Assembly: GCA_023399815.1 (NCBI GenBank)
Contig: JAEWOJ010000107.1
Span: forward strand, 1 to 34,953
DNA length: 34,953 nt
From: Pseudomonadota bacterium
GTDB lineage: Bacteria; Pseudomonadota; Gammaproteobacteria; Xanthomonadales; Xanthomonadaceae
Direction: 5' to 3'
Position 1 is the first letter of the stretch. Every line of letters starts with the position of its first letter. Positions 8,427 through 17,662 of this stretch are shown one piece after another. The notes beneath the pieces were generated by a model, which made no database searches, had not been told where the DNA came from, and was given only the letters and a program-made list of their open reading frames with translations. Both the position numbers and the translations under genes were made by a program.

Positions 8427-8539
8427 AGGAACCGGGGGGTAGGAACCAGGAACTGGCGGAAGCAACGGCAAAAGCGGTTCCCATGCCGCTGCCTCGGCTC
8501 TGGCTTTTACTGGTTCCTGGTTCCTGCCCGCTGGTTCCT
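8427..8539 (-). repeat. Long inverted repeat of AGGAACC units between rapZ and the IIA-Man gene
   Basis: The left arm (8427-8453) is AGGAACC, seven bases, then AGGAACCAGGAAC. The right arm (8513-8539) is the exact reverse complement of both conserved blocks with the same seven-base spacing. Inside it, AAAAGC (8470-8475) can pair with GCTTTT (8503-8508). It begins five bases after the rapZ stop, so the transcript could fold into a long stem-loop. AGGAACC-rich intergenic repeats of this kind look like a dispersed element, but I could not search for other copies. Confidence 0.7.
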
Positions 8540-8544
8540 GCCTT

Positions 8545-9423
8545 TCAGTCCTGCTCCCGGTGGAACGTGGCCACGTCCTGCCAGCCCTGCCCGCGCGCAT
8601 GCCGGGCCAGGCGCTCGGCCAGGTAGACCGAACGGTGCTTGCCGCCGGTGCAGCCGAAGGCGACGGTGACATAGCTGCGGGTGTCGCTGCCCAGCTTCGG
8701 CAGCCAGGTGTCGAGCAGGTCCTCGAGCTGGGCCGCGTAGCGCACCACTTCCGGCTGCGCGTCCAGGTACTCGCGCACTCCGCGGTCGCGGCCGGTCAGC
8801 GACCGCAGTTCCGGGTCCCAGTGCGGGTTGGGCAGCACCCGGGCGTCGAACACGAAATCGGCCTCGGCGGGCACGCCGCGCTTGTAGGCGAAGGACTCGA
8901 ACAGCAGCGACAGGCCGCCGCCGTGGCCGAGCGCGAACTCGGTGATCAGCTTGCGCCGCAACTGGTGCACGTTGAGCCGGCTGGTGTCGATGACGGCGTC
9001 GGCCTCGCGGCGCAGCGGCGCGGTCAGTTCGCGCTCGCGGACGATGGCTTCGGGCAGGGACAGACCCAACTGGCTGAGCGGGTGGCGTCGCCGGGTGTCG
9101 GCGAAGCGCGCCAGCAGGGTGTCGTCGTCGGCCTCGAAGAACAGCAGGGTCGCGTCGATGTCGTGGTCCCGGGCGCTCTGTCGCCACCGGCCGAGCTGGC
9201 TCAGGTCGCTGCGGCCGCGCACGTCGATGCCCAGCGCCATGCGCTGCGGGCGCCCTTCGTTGCGTTCGCCGAGCACGCCGCGCACGAACTCCGGCAGCAG
9301 GTTCACCGGGATGTTGTCCGAACAGTAGTAGTCCAGGTCTTCGAAGGTCTTCAGCGCCACCGACTTGCCCGAGCCGGACAGGCCGCTGACGATGACCAGC
9401 ACCGGGGCCGGCGTGGCGTTCAT
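8545..9423 (-). CDS. rapZ: RNase adapter / P-loop nucleotide-binding protein RapZ
   Basis: RapZ homologue of 292 residues. In E. coli it binds small RNAs and directs RNase E to GlmZ, controlling glucosamine-6-phosphate synthesis for the cell envelope. The Walker A motif GLSGSGKS is at residues 14-21, followed by DLDYYCSDNIP. The C-terminal domain has the conserved block FGCTGGKHRSVYLAE. The ATG overlaps the hprK stop (ATGA). Linkage to rpoN, ptsN and hprK is conserved in many proteobacteria. Whether it acts on GlmZ-type RNAs here cannot be told from this window. Confidence 0.97.
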   Translation of the reverse strand: MNATPAPVLVIVSGLSGSGKSVALKTFEDLDYYCSDNIPVNLLPEFVRGVLGERNEGRPQRMALGIDVRGRSDLSQLGRWRQSARDHDIDATLLFFEADDDTLLARFADTRRRHPLSQLGLSLPEAIVRERELTAPLRREADAVIDTSRLNVHQLRRKLITEFALGHGGGLSLLFESFAYKRGVPAEADFVFDARVLPNPHWDPELRSLTGRDRGVREYLDAQPEVVRYAAQLEDLLDTWLPKLGSDTRSYVTVAFGCTGGKHRSVYLAERLARHARGQGWQDVATFHREQD

Positions 9424-10370
9424 GGAATGCGCTGCTCCAGCAGGTTGCTGTGGCGGGCGATGAACATCGCCGCCGGGTCGATGCCCTTGGTGCGCAGGAT
9501 GTGCAGGCGCGTGGCCGCCTCGGTCAGCACCGCCAGGTTGCGGCCGGGCATCACCGGCAGGGTGATCAGCGGCACGTCCAGGTCGAGCACGTGGCGCTTG
9601 CCGGAATCGCCGGTCAGGCGTTCGTAGCCGTAGGCGCTGGGTTCGGTCATCGGCTTGGTCAGGTGGACGATGAGCCGAAGGTACTTGTTCTTCTTTACAG
9701 CCGTGTCACCGAACATCTGGCGCACGTTGAGCACGCCCAGGCCGCGCACTTCCAGCAGGTCCTGCAGCAGTTCCGGGCAGGTGCCGTCGAGCACGTCGGG
9801 GGCGATCTGGGTGAATTCCGGGGCGTCGTCGGCCACCACCCGGTGGCCGCGGCGGAGCAGCTCCAGCGCCAGTTCGCTCTTGCCCGAGCCGGCCTCGCCG
9901 GTAATCAGCACGCCGATGGAATAGATCTCCATGAACACGCCGTGCAGGATGATCCGCGGCGCCAGCGTGCGCGCCAGGTGGTAGGACAGGTGGTTGAGCA
10001 GCTCGTGGCCGCGCCGCGGCGAGACCCACAACGGGGTCTGCGATTCGTCGGCGGCCGCGCGCAGGTCTTCCGGGCAACCATGGCTCTTGGTGATGACCAA
10101 CGCCAGCGGGCGGGCCTGGATGATGCGTTCGATCACTTCCCAGCGCTGGCGCGAATCCAGCGAGTCCAGCCAGGCCAGTTCCTCGGTGCCGAGGATCTGC
10201 ACCTTGTTCGGGTAGATGGTGTTGAGGTAGCCGGCCAGCGACGGGCGCCGCGCGATCGTGTCGCCGGCATCCAGCTCGCGCGAGCCGCCGGCCTGGCCCG
10301 CGGCCCAGCGCAGTTCCAGTTTCTCGCGCTGCTGGTCGAACAGTTCGCGGGCGGTGATGCGGGTGTTCAT
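9420..10370 (-). CDS. hprK: HPr kinase/phosphorylase
   Basis: Bifunctional enzyme that phosphorylates HPr on serine 46 using ATP or pyrophosphate and removes it again. It has 316 residues. The P-loop GEAGSGKS is at residues 158-165, and H143 in ILHGVFMEIYSIGVL is a conserved residue before it. The HprK signature is EVRGLGVLNVRQMFG. E. coli lacks this gene; xanthomonads and many other proteobacteria have it beside ptsN. The ATG at 10370 overlaps the ptsN stop (ATGA). The intact S46 site in the local HPr indicates a working kinase-substrate pair. Confidence 0.96.
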   Translation of the reverse strand: MNTRITARELFDQQREKLELRWAAGQAGGSRELDAGDTIARRPSLAGYLNTIYPNKVQILGTEELAWLDSLDSRQRWEVIERIIQARPLALVITKSHGCPEDLRAAADESQTPLWVSPRRGHELLNHLSYHLARTLAPRIILHGVFMEIYSIGVLITGEAGSGKSELALELLRRGHRVVADDAPEFTQIAPDVLDGTCPELLQDLLEVRGLGVLNVRQMFGDTAVKKNKYLRLIVHLTKPMTEPSAYGYERLTGDSGKRHVLDLDVPLITLPVMPGRNLAVLTEAATRLHILRTKGIDPAAMFIARHSNLLEQRIP

Positions 10371-10819
10371 GACGGGTGGATCCGCTGCGGATGGTCGAGG
10401 ATCTGCTTCAGCGCGCTGCCGTCGTTGGCCGCGCGCAGGGCGTCGCGGACGTGGCCGTCGGAAAAGATCTCCGCCAGTTCGGACAGCAGCATCAGGTGCT
10501 GGTGGGTGTAGTGCTCGGGCACGGCCATGGCGAAGACCAGGTCGACGGGCTCGGGGCCGCCGAAATCGATGGGCTGCAGCAGCCGCAGGAGGGCGCCGCG
10601 CGGGTGTTGCAGGGTCGGCGAGCGGCCGTGCGGAATCGCGATGCCATGGCCGATGGCGGTGCTGCCGACGCTTTCCCTTTCGCGCAGGCTCTGGAAGATG
10701 CTTTCCGCGCCGGCTTCGCGGCAGGCGAGCAGGCCGGCGGCGGCGCGCAGGGCGCTGTCGCGGTCGGCGGCCGCGAGTACCCGGGTACTCACGGCCGCCA
10801 TCAGGTCGTTCAAGGGCAT
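10367..10819 (-). CDS. ptsN: Nitrogen-regulatory PTS IIA protein (IIA-Ntr)
   Basis: A 150-residue regulatory IIA protein of the fructose/mannitol fold. The phospho-accepting histidine is H64 in HGIAIPHGRS. The family block LVFAMAVPEHYTHQHLMLLSELAEIF is clear. In other bacteria its phosphorylation state regulates potassium transport, nitrogen response and envelope stress. It lies 24 bases after hpf and its stop overlaps the hprK start, so it is probably part of the rpoN-hpf operon. No membrane enzyme II domain is fused to it. Confidence 0.95.
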   Translation of the reverse strand: MPLNDLMAAVSTRVLAAADRDSALRAAAGLLACREAGAESIFQSLRERESVGSTAIGHGIAIPHGRSPTLQHPRGALLRLLQPIDFGGPEPVDLVFAMAVPEHYTHQHLMLLSELAEIFSDGHVRDALRAANDGSALKQILDHPQRIHPS

Positions 10820-10843
10820 GACGGCAACGGATGGTGACGGACG

Positions 10844-11158
10844 TCAACCATTGTCGCGCAGTGAGTGGGAGGCGTGGGGAAGATGCTTTTCCTTGTGCTT
10901 GATCACCAGCCGGTCGAGCTTGTCGGCCAGCAGGTCGATCGCCGCGTACATGGTCTGTCCGCCAGCCTCGGCGTGCAGGGTCTGCCCGGGAAGGTTGGCG
11001 CTGGCATCGACATGGTGTTCGTTCTTCTGCAGCGAAAGGGTCACCCTGACTTCGCAGTGCTGGTCGAAATGCTTGCCCAGCCGTTGCAGCTTGGTTTCAA
11101 CGTACTCCTTCAGGGCGGGGGTGACTTCCACGTCTTTGCCAAACGTCTCGATACGCAT
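10844..11158 (-). CDS. hpf: Ribosome hibernation promoting factor, short form
   Basis: A 104-residue member of the HPF/YfiA (sigma-54 modulation) family, which binds the 30S subunit and helps inactivate ribosomes in slow growth. The N-terminus MRIETFGKDVEVTPALKEYV and the block HHVDASANLPGQTLHAEA are typical. It ends soon after the RNA-binding domain (SHSLRDNG), so it is the short form without the dimerisation domain of long HPF. AGGAGG lies eight bases before the ATG. Its position directly after rpoN is the classic arrangement that gave the family its older name. Confidence 0.95.
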   Translation of the reverse strand: MRIETFGKDVEVTPALKEYVETKLQRLGKHFDQHCEVRVTLSLQKNEHHVDASANLPGQTLHAEAGGQTMYAAIDLLADKLDRLVIKHKEKHLPHASHSLRDNG

Positions 11159-11217
11159 CGGATGCCTCCTGTGGTTCTTCGGTTGCCAGATGAACCCTGC
11201 CGCCGGCCACGGGCGCT

Positions 11218-12636
11218 TCAGACGATGCGGATGCGTTCGTGGGAGGCGGAGATGTTCATGGCTTCACGATACTTCGCCACGGTGCGGCGCGCCACCGGTA
11301 TTCCGCTGCTCTTGAGCAGGTCGGCAAGCTTGGCGTCAGAAAGCGGCTTGCGCGGGTTCTCGTCCTCGATCAGGCGCCGGATCATCGACTGGATCGCGGT
11401 GCTGGAGGCCTCGCCGCCGCCTTCGGTATCGATGCCGGAAGCGAAGAACGCGCGCAGCGGCAGGGTGCCGCGCGGCGTGCGCACGTGCTTGCGGGCGATG
11501 GTGCGGGAAATGGTGGACTCGTGCAGGTCCAGTTCGGCGGCGATCTCGCGCAGGGTCAGCGGGCGCAGCGCCTGCGCACCGAACTCGAGGAAGCCGGACT
11601 GGTGGTGCAGCAGGCTGTTGACCACTCGCAGCAGGGTCTGCCCGCGCGCTTCCAGGCCCTTGAGCAGCCAGCGCGCTTCCTGCAGCTGGCCGCGCAGGTA
11701 GGTGGCGTCGGCGTCGCCGCAGCGGCGGATCAGCTGTTCGTAGCCGCGGTGGATCACCACCCGCGGGCCGGCATGGCCGGCGAGGGCGGCCTTCCAGATG
11801 CCGCGCTGGCGCCAGACCACGCAGTCCGGAACGATGTAGGTGTCCGAGGATACCTCGCCCAGCTGCCGGCCCGGGCGCGGGTCCAGCGAGCGCAGCAGCT
11901 GCACGGCTTCCGCGACGGCCTCCACGGGCTGCCGCAGTTCCGCGGCGATGCCGGGGATGCCGGCGCGCGGCAGGCGTTCCAGCGGCCCTTCGGCGATCCG
12001 CCGGGCCAGGCACAGGCCCGGCGTGGCGGCGGGCAGGGCATCCAGCTGCAGGGACAGGCATTCGCCCAGCGTGCACGCGCCGACGCCGGCCGGGTCGAAG
12101 CGCTGGATCCGGTGCAGTACGGTCAGGATCTCGTCCTCGCCGGCCTCGATGTCCGGACGCAGCGTCTCGGCGATCGCCGACAGCGGTTCGCGCAGGTAGC
12201 CGTCCTCGTCCAGCGCGTCGATCAGGGCGACGCCGATGGCGCGGTCGCGCACGCTGAGGTGGGAAAGGTGCAGCTGCCACAGCAGGTGGTCGGCGAGGGT
12301 GTCGGCCTCGCCGACGCGCTCGCCGGCATCGCCGTCGTTGTCGTCGAACGAGCCGCCGTGGCTGCTGCTCCATTGTTCGCCGTCGGCGGCCCATTCCGCG
12401 CCATCGCCTTCCTGGCCGTCATCGGCGGCGGCTTGGGGAGCGGCGTCGGTGTGTTCGCTGGCGGGCTCGGCCGGTGCGGCCTCCTCGGCCCATTCCAGCA
12501 GCGGGTTGGTTTCCACCGCTTCGGCCAGTTCCAGCTCCAGTTCGGTGCTGGACATCTGCAGCAGGCGGATGGCCTGGCGCAGCTGCGGCGTCATGACCAG
12601 TTGCTGTCCCAGCGATGTCTGCAGCCGTGCTTTCAT
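11218..12636 (-). CDS. rpoN: RNA polymerase sigma-54 factor
   Basis: Sigma-54 of 472 residues. Region I is the glutamine- and leucine-rich start MKARLQTSLGQQLVMTPQLR. It is followed by an acidic, alanine-rich region II (about residues 50-100) and the core-binding domain. The RpoN box that contacts the -24 element is ARRTVAKYRE at about residues 449-458, and a helix-turn-helix region precedes it (LHESTISRTIARKHVRTPRG). It directs enhancer-dependent transcription. It lies between lptB and hpf, the usual context. Region II is the least conserved part and differs most from enteric homologues. Confidence 0.97.
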   Translation of the reverse strand: MKARLQTSLGQQLVMTPQLRQAIRLLQMSSTELELELAEAVETNPLLEWAEEAAPAEPASEHTDAAPQAAADDGQEGDGAEWAADGEQWSSSHGGSFDDNDGDAGERVGEADTLADHLLWQLHLSHLSVRDRAIGVALIDALDEDGYLREPLSAIAETLRPDIEAGEDEILTVLHRIQRFDPAGVGACTLGECLSLQLDALPAATPGLCLARRIAEGPLERLPRAGIPGIAAELRQPVEAVAEAVQLLRSLDPRPGRQLGEVSSDTYIVPDCVVWRQRGIWKAALAGHAGPRVVIHRGYEQLIRRCGDADATYLRGQLQEARWLLKGLEARGQTLLRVVNSLLHHQSGFLEFGAQALRPLTLREIAAELDLHESTISRTIARKHVRTPRGTLPLRAFFASGIDTEGGGEASSTAIQSMIRRLIEDENPRKPLSDAKLADLLKSSGIPVARRTVAKYREAMNISASHERIRIV

Positions 12637-12678
12637 CCCGGTTCCCGGCAGGAGGAGGGGCGACCTGCCGCGGCCGGA

Positions 12679-13397
<719 letters not shown>

Positions 13398-13398
<1 letters not shown>

Positions 13399-13937
13399 TA
13401 CTTCTTCTCTCCCGCCGCGGCCGGCGCCTTGTTCTTGGGCTGGATCACGGTGCGCACGCGGGTGCCGTCGCCGCCGCTCTGCATGTCGCCGGTGCGGGTG
13501 TTGTAGACCATGCGCTGGCCGGCGTTGGAGCCGCGCTCGGAATCGACCTTGTAGTTGCCGGTCAGCACGATCACCTCGCTGCTGACGTTGTAGTCGAGGT
13601 TGTCGGCGCGGGCGTTCATCCAGGTGCCGTCGTCCATCTGCTGCTTGAGCGTGGCCTGCTTGCCGGTGAGCACCACGCGCTCGGTCTCGCCGTTCTTCTG
13701 GATCACGTCGGCGGTGTCGGCATGGATTTCCAGCGTGCCCTGGACGATGACCACATTGCCGGTGAAGCGGCATTTGCCATTGTCGCCGACCAGGTTGCAG
13801 TTGCTGCCGGTCGAGTCGATGGTCATTTCCTGGTTGCGGTCCGAAGCCTTGCCCCAGGCCAGCGCGGGAACGAGCGCGGCGGCGAGCAGGATGGTCGGCG
13901 CGAGCTTAGCGAGCTTGGCGGGCGGCATTGGGTTCAT
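13398..13937 (-). CDS. lptA: Periplasmic LPS transport protein LptA
   Basis: Periplasmic bridge protein of 179 residues that carries lipopolysaccharide between LptC and LptD. A signal peptide is visible at the N-terminus (LAPTILLAAALVPALAWG, cleaved near residue 30). The OstA-type beta-jellyroll follows, with FTGNVVIVQGTLEIHADTADV and VVLTGKQATLKQQ. The ATG at 13937 lies inside the end of lptC, an overlap of 32 bases. An ATG three codons later (13928) would also give a complete signal peptide. The C-terminus is a charged Pro/Lys-rich tail. Confidence 0.94.
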
Positions 13938-14481
13938 AACGGGTCTTGACCTGGGAAAGGAGGGAATACTGCTTCGCCTTCAGATTGGCCTCGAAGCCGA
14001 CGCCGCTCTGGTCCAGGCCCGGGCGGGTCAGGGTGACGCGCTCGGCGGTGCGGGCCAGGTTGCGTTCGGGGAAGACGTCCAGCGTGGTGGTGCGGAAGGT
14101 GGTGGGCGGGGTCGTGCCGTCCTGCGGGCTGTCGCCGGCGACGTTGCCGCGCAGGCGCAGCTCCTCGCCCTTGGCGCTGACCCAGCCGGTATCGGCCTGC
14201 AGCCGCCAGTGCTGGCCCTCGGCGTCGGGCAGCAGGAAGACCGGCCGGGTGATGGTCGAGGTCTGGTCGGCCTGGCTGCGTTCCATGGCCGGCGCGCGCA
14301 GGGTGGCCGCTTCCTTGCCGTCCTTGTCCAGGGTGACGATCTCGAAATCGCCCAGCACGTAGTCCGCGCGCGCCTGCGAGGCACCGGCGGGGGCCTTGGT
14401 CTCGCGGTGCCGCCAGGCCGACCAGCCGCTGGCCAGTGCGGCCAGCAGCAGGCCGCTGCCGATGACCATGCGCCAGTTCAT
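13906..14481 (-). CDS. lptC: Inner-membrane LPS export protein LptC
   Basis: A 191-residue bitopic protein that receives lipopolysaccharide from LptB2FG and passes it to LptA. The N-terminal membrane anchor is at about residues 5-22 (MVIGSGLLLAALASGW). The periplasmic domain has the blocks YVLGDFEIVTLDKDG, LQADTGWVSAKGEELRLRG and LDVFPERNLARTAERV. The ATG overlaps the kdsC stop (ATGA) and the end overlaps lptA. The sequence is less conserved than its neighbours, as is normal for LptC, but context and fold motifs make the call firm. Confidence 0.93.
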   Translation of the reverse strand: MNWRMVIGSGLLLAALASGWSAWRHRETKAPAGASQARADYVLGDFEIVTLDKDGKEAATLRAPAMERSQADQTSTITRPVFLLPDAEGQHWRLQADTGWVSAKGEELRLRGNVAGDSPQDGTTPPTTFRTTTLDVFPERNLARTAERVTLTRPGLDQSGVGFEANLKAKQYSLLSQVKTRYEPNAARQAR

Positions 14482-15026
14482 CGCGCGTACTCCGCGAGCA
14501 CCGCGTCGAGCTTGCCCTGCGCGGCCAGCAGCACGTCGCACAGCTCGCGCGCGGCGCCGCGGCCGCCTTCGGCGCGGGTCCGCCAGTGCACGCGCTCGGC
14601 GATCAGCGGGTGGGCGTCGGCCGGGGCCACCGCCAGCCCGACCGCGCGCAGCGGCGCCAGGTCCGGCAGGTCGTCGCCGAGGAACGCCACCTGCTCCAGG
14701 CCGATGCCGAAGCGCTCGCACAGGGTGCGCACGCTGGCCAGCTTGTCGCCGACGGCGATCCGGGTGTCGATGCCCAGATCGGCGCCGCGCCGCTGCGCCG
14801 ACAGGCTGTTGCGCGCGGTGATCAGCACCGGGTGGATGCCATGCTTCTGCAGCAGTTTCAGGCCCAGCCCGTCCTGCACGTAGAACGCCTTGCTCTCGTT
14901 GCCGGCAGGGTCGTAGTACAGGCGCCCGTCGGTCAGCGTTCCGTCCACGTCGAAGCAGGCCAGCCGGATGTTGCCGGCGACGGCGTGCAGTTCGGCGGGG
15001 AAATGGGCGAGGGGAGACCAAGGCAT
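14478..15026 (-). CDS. kdsC: 3-deoxy-D-manno-octulosonate 8-phosphate phosphatase KdsC
   Basis: HAD-family phosphatase that makes Kdo for the LPS inner core. With the start MPWSPLAHFP the product has 182 residues. The catalytic motif FDVDGTLTDG gives D26 (nucleophile) and D28. GNESKAFYVQDGLGLKLL and VAFLGDDLPDLAPL complete the active site. The start is not certain: an ATG at 15041 adds five residues and one at 15098 overlaps kdsD; none has a good ribosome site. I chose 15026 because family members usually begin with MPxSPL. The stop overlaps lptC. Confidence 0.93.
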   Translation of the reverse strand: MPWSPLAHFPAELHAVAGNIRLACFDVDGTLTDGRLYYDPAGNESKAFYVQDGLGLKLLQKHGIHPVLITARNSLSAQRRGADLGIDTRIAVGDKLASVRTLCERFGIGLEQVAFLGDDLPDLAPLRAVGLAVAPADAHPLIAERVHWRTRAEGGRGAARELCDVLLAAQGKLDAVLAEYAR

Positions 15027-15069
15027 CAGCGGGCGATCCATTGCGGCAAGGGCATGATTGTGCGGGCTT

Positions 15070-16071
15070 TTAAACCACTTTTGCCCGCAACAGGTCATGA
15101 ATGTTGAGGGCGCCGACCGCGCGGCCGTCGCCGTCCACCACGATCAGGCCGTTGATCTGGTGCTTTTCCAGCAGCCGCGCGGCCTCCACCGCCAGCTGGT
15201 CGGCGCCGATGGTGCGCGGCGAGCGGGTCATCACCTGGGCGATGCCGGCGGTGCGCACGTCCAGGTCGGTATCCAGGGCGCGGCGCAGGTCGCCATCGGT
15301 GAACAGGCCCACCAGCCGGCCCTCGGCATCGACCACGGCGGTCATGCCCAGGCGCTTGCGGCTCATCTCCACCAAGGCCTGGCTGAGGCTGGCGTCCTCG
15401 CGCACGCTGGGCAGGTCGGCGCCGCTGTGCATCACGTCGGTGATGTGCAGCAGCAGCCGGCGGCCGAGGCTGCCGGCCGGGTGCGAGCGGGCGAAGTCGT
15501 CGGCGGTGAAGCCGCGCGCGTCCAGCAGGGCCACCGCCAGCGCGTCGCCCATCGCCAGCGAGGCGGTGGTGCTGGAGGTCGGCGCCAGCGCCAGCGGGCA
15601 GGCCTCGTGGTCCACGTTCACGTCCAGGTGGATGTCCGCGGCGGACGCCAGGCTGGACTGCGGCCGGCCGGTCATGGCGATCAGCGGGTTGCCCTGGCGC
15701 TTGAGCACCGGCAGCAGCATCAGCACCTCGTCCGATTCGCCCGAATAGGACAGCGCCAGCACCACGTCGTCCTCGGTGATCATGCCCAGGTCGCCGTGGC
15801 CGGCCTCGCCCGGGTGCACGTAGAACGCCGGGGTGCCGGTGGAGGCCAGGGTGGCGGCGATCTTGCGGGCGATGTGCCCGGACTTGCCCATGCCGGTGGC
15901 GACCACGCGGCCGCGCGAGCCCAGGATCAGCCGGCAGGCGGCGGCGAATTCGCCGCCGATGCGGCCGCCGACCCGGTCCAGTTCGGCGCGCTCGATCTCG
16001 AAGACGCGGCGGCCGCTGGCGGCCAGATCGGCGTCGCGCAGCGTATCCAGGGAAAGCGGGGAAGCAGCCAT
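15070..16071 (-). CDS. kdsD: D-arabinose 5-phosphate isomerase KdsD
   Basis: Isomerase that converts ribulose 5-phosphate to arabinose 5-phosphate, the first step of Kdo synthesis. With the start MAASPLSLDTL it has 333 residues. The N-terminal SIS domain carries SRGRVVATGMGKSGHIARKI and LALSYSGESDEVL. Two CBS domains follow (from about residue 200), for example VMHSGADLPSVRED and VMTRSPRTIGADQLAVEA. An ATG at 16107 would add twelve residues but leaves almost no promoter space before the divergent ibaG. It heads the minus-strand Kdo/LPS/sigma-54/PTS cluster. Confidence 0.95.
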   Translation of the reverse strand: MAASPLSLDTLRDADLAASGRRVFEIERAELDRVGGRIGGEFAAACRLILGSRGRVVATGMGKSGHIARKIAATLASTGTPAFYVHPGEAGHGDLGMITEDDVVLALSYSGESDEVLMLLPVLKRQGNPLIAMTGRPQSSLASAADIHLDVNVDHEACPLALAPTSSTTASLAMGDALAVALLDARGFTADDFARSHPAGSLGRRLLLHITDVMHSGADLPSVREDASLSQALVEMSRKRLGMTAVVDAEGRLVGLFTDGDLRRALDTDLDVRTAGIAQVMTRSPRTIGADQLAVEAARLLEKHQINGLIVVDGDGRAVGALNIHDLLRAKVV

Positions 16072-16091
16072 GCCGGGTGCCGTTCGGATAG

Positions 16092-16097
16092 TAGAAT
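16092..16097 (+). promoter_or_regulatory. Possible -10 element for ibaG-murA
   Basis: TAGAAT matches TATAAT at five of six positions. It would place transcription start near 16104, about 20 bases before the ibaG TTG. No good -35 hexamer is seen 16-18 bases upstream, so the call is weak. Confidence 0.3.
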
Positions 16098-16124
16098 GGG
16101 CGTTCATTTTATTAGGAAAGCGCT

Positions 16125-16355
16125 TTGGACGCCGAGACCATCCAAAACCTGATCGAAGCCGGCCTGCCCGGCGCCCGCGCCGAGGTGCAGGGCGAGGACG
16201 GCGTGCACTTCGAGGCCACCGTGGTCTGCGAGGCGTTCGCCGGCAAGCTGCCGTTGGCCCGTCACCGCATGGTCTATGCCACGCTGGGCGAGCTGATGGG
16301 CGGCGCGATCCATGCGCTGGCCCTGAAAACCGTTACTCCCGGCGAAGCCGGCTGA
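16125..16355 (+). CDS. ibaG: BolA family protein IbaG
   Basis: A 76-residue BolA-fold protein. In E. coli IbaG works with monothiol glutaredoxins in iron-sulfur and acid-stress biology, and its gene lies just before murA as here. The sequence includes GLPGARAEVQGEDGVHFEATVV and HRMVYATLGELMGGAIHALAL, which match the family, including the conserved histidine near the C-terminal half. The start is TTG, with AGGAAAG a few bases upstream; no ATG gives the full N-terminal helix. The stop is 32 bases before murA, so the two are likely cotranscribed. Confidence 0.9.
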   Translation: MDAETIQNLIEAGLPGARAEVQGEDGVHFEATVVCEAFAGKLPLARHRMVYATLGELMGGAIHALALKTVTPGEAG

Positions 16356-16387
16356 GCCGGCCCCTCCCACCTACTGGCCTCACACAC

Positions 16388-17662
16388 ATGGCGAAAATCG
16401 TGGTCACCGGCGGCAACGCGCTGAACGGTGAAGTCAATGTCTCCGGCGCCAAGAACGCCGTCCTGCCCATCCTCTGCGCGACCCTGCTGGCCGATGCGCC
16501 AGTGGAGATCACCAACGTGCCGCACCTGCACGACGTGATCACCACGGTGAAGCTGCTCGGCGAGCTGGGGGCCAAGGTCACCATCGACCAGGGCACGCTC
16601 TCGCACGGCAGCGCGATTGTCGTTGACCCGCGCAGCGTCAACCAGCACGTGGCGCCTTACGAACTGGTCAAGACCATGCGCGCCTCGATCCTGGTGCTCG
16701 GCCCGCTGCTGGCCAAGTACGGCGCGGCCGAAGTGTCGCTGCCCGGCGGCTGCGCGATCGGCTCGCGCCCGGTCGACCAGCACATCAAGGGCCTGCAGGC
16801 GCTGGGCGCGGAGATCACCGTCGAGAACGGCTTCATCAAGGCGCGCGCCGACCGCCTGAAGGGCGGCCGCTTCACCTTCGACATGGTCAGCGTCACCGGC
16901 ACCGAGAACGTGCTGATGGCCGCGGTGCTGGCCGAAGGCACCACCGTGCTGGAAAACGCGGCGATGGAGCCGGAGGTCACCGACCTGGCGCACTGCCTGA
17001 TCGCGCTGGGCGCGAAGATCGAAGGGCTGGGCACCGCGCGGCTGGTGATCGAGGGCGTCGAGCGCCTGGACGGCGGCCGCCATGCGGTGCTGCCGGACCG
17101 CATCGAGACCGGCACCTTCCTGGTCGCCGCGGCGATGACCGGCGGCCGCGTGGTGATGCGCAACGCGCGCCCGGACACGCTCGACGCGGTGCTGGCCAAG
17201 CTCGCCGAGGCCGGCGCGCGGATCGAGACCACCGAAGACACCATCACCCTGGACATGCAGGGCAGGCGGCCGAAGGCGGTCAACCTGACCACCGCGCCGT
17301 ACCCGGCGTTCCCGACCGACATGCAGGCGCAGTTCATGGCGCTCAACTGCGTGGCCGAGGGCGTGGGCGTGATCAACGAGACGATCTTCGAGAACCGCTT
17401 CATGCACGTCAACGAACTGCTGCGGCTGGGCGCGGACATCCAGATCGAAGGCCACACCGCCATCTGCCGCGGCGTCGAGCGCCTGAGCGGGGCGCCGGTG
17501 ATGGCCACCGACCTGCGCGCCTCGGCCTCGCTGATCCTGGCTGGCCTGGTGGCCGGGGGCGACACCACCATCGACCGCATCTACCACCTGGACCGCGGCT
17601 ACGAGAACATCGAGGAGAAGCTCGGTGCGATCGGCGCCCGCATCCGCCGGGTGAGCGCGTGA
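16388..17662 (+). CDS. murA: UDP-N-acetylglucosamine 1-carboxyvinyltransferase MurA
   Basis: Catalyses the first committed step of peptidoglycan synthesis, adding enolpyruvate to UDP-GlcNAc. It has 424 residues. The N-terminus MAKIVVTGGNALNGEVNVSG leads to K22-N23 (SGAKNA). The catalytic cysteine is C122 in LPGGCAIGSRPVD, so it should be fosfomycin-sensitive at this residue. YPAFPTDMQAQFMAL and the two-fold repeated fold are typical. The frame is open far upstream, but the ATG at 16388 gives the standard start. Its stop overlaps the following GTG start. Confidence 0.98.
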   Translation: MAKIVVTGGNALNGEVNVSGAKNAVLPILCATLLADAPVEITNVPHLHDVITTVKLLGELGAKVTIDQGTLSHGSAIVVDPRSVNQHVAPYELVKTMRASILVLGPLLAKYGAAEVSLPGGCAIGSRPVDQHIKGLQALGAEITVENGFIKARADRLKGGRFTFDMVSVTGTENVLMAAVLAEGTTVLENAAMEPEVTDLAHCLIALGAKIEGLGTARLVIEGVERLDGGRHAVLPDRIETGTFLVAAAMTGGRVVMRNARPDTLDAVLAKLAEAGARIETTEDTITLDMQGRRPKAVNLTTAPYPAFPTDMQAQFMALNCVAEGVGVINETIFENRFMHVNELLRLGADIQIEGHTAICRGVERLSGAPVMATDLRASASLILAGLVAGGDTTIDRIYHLDRGYENIEEKLGAIGARIRRVSA

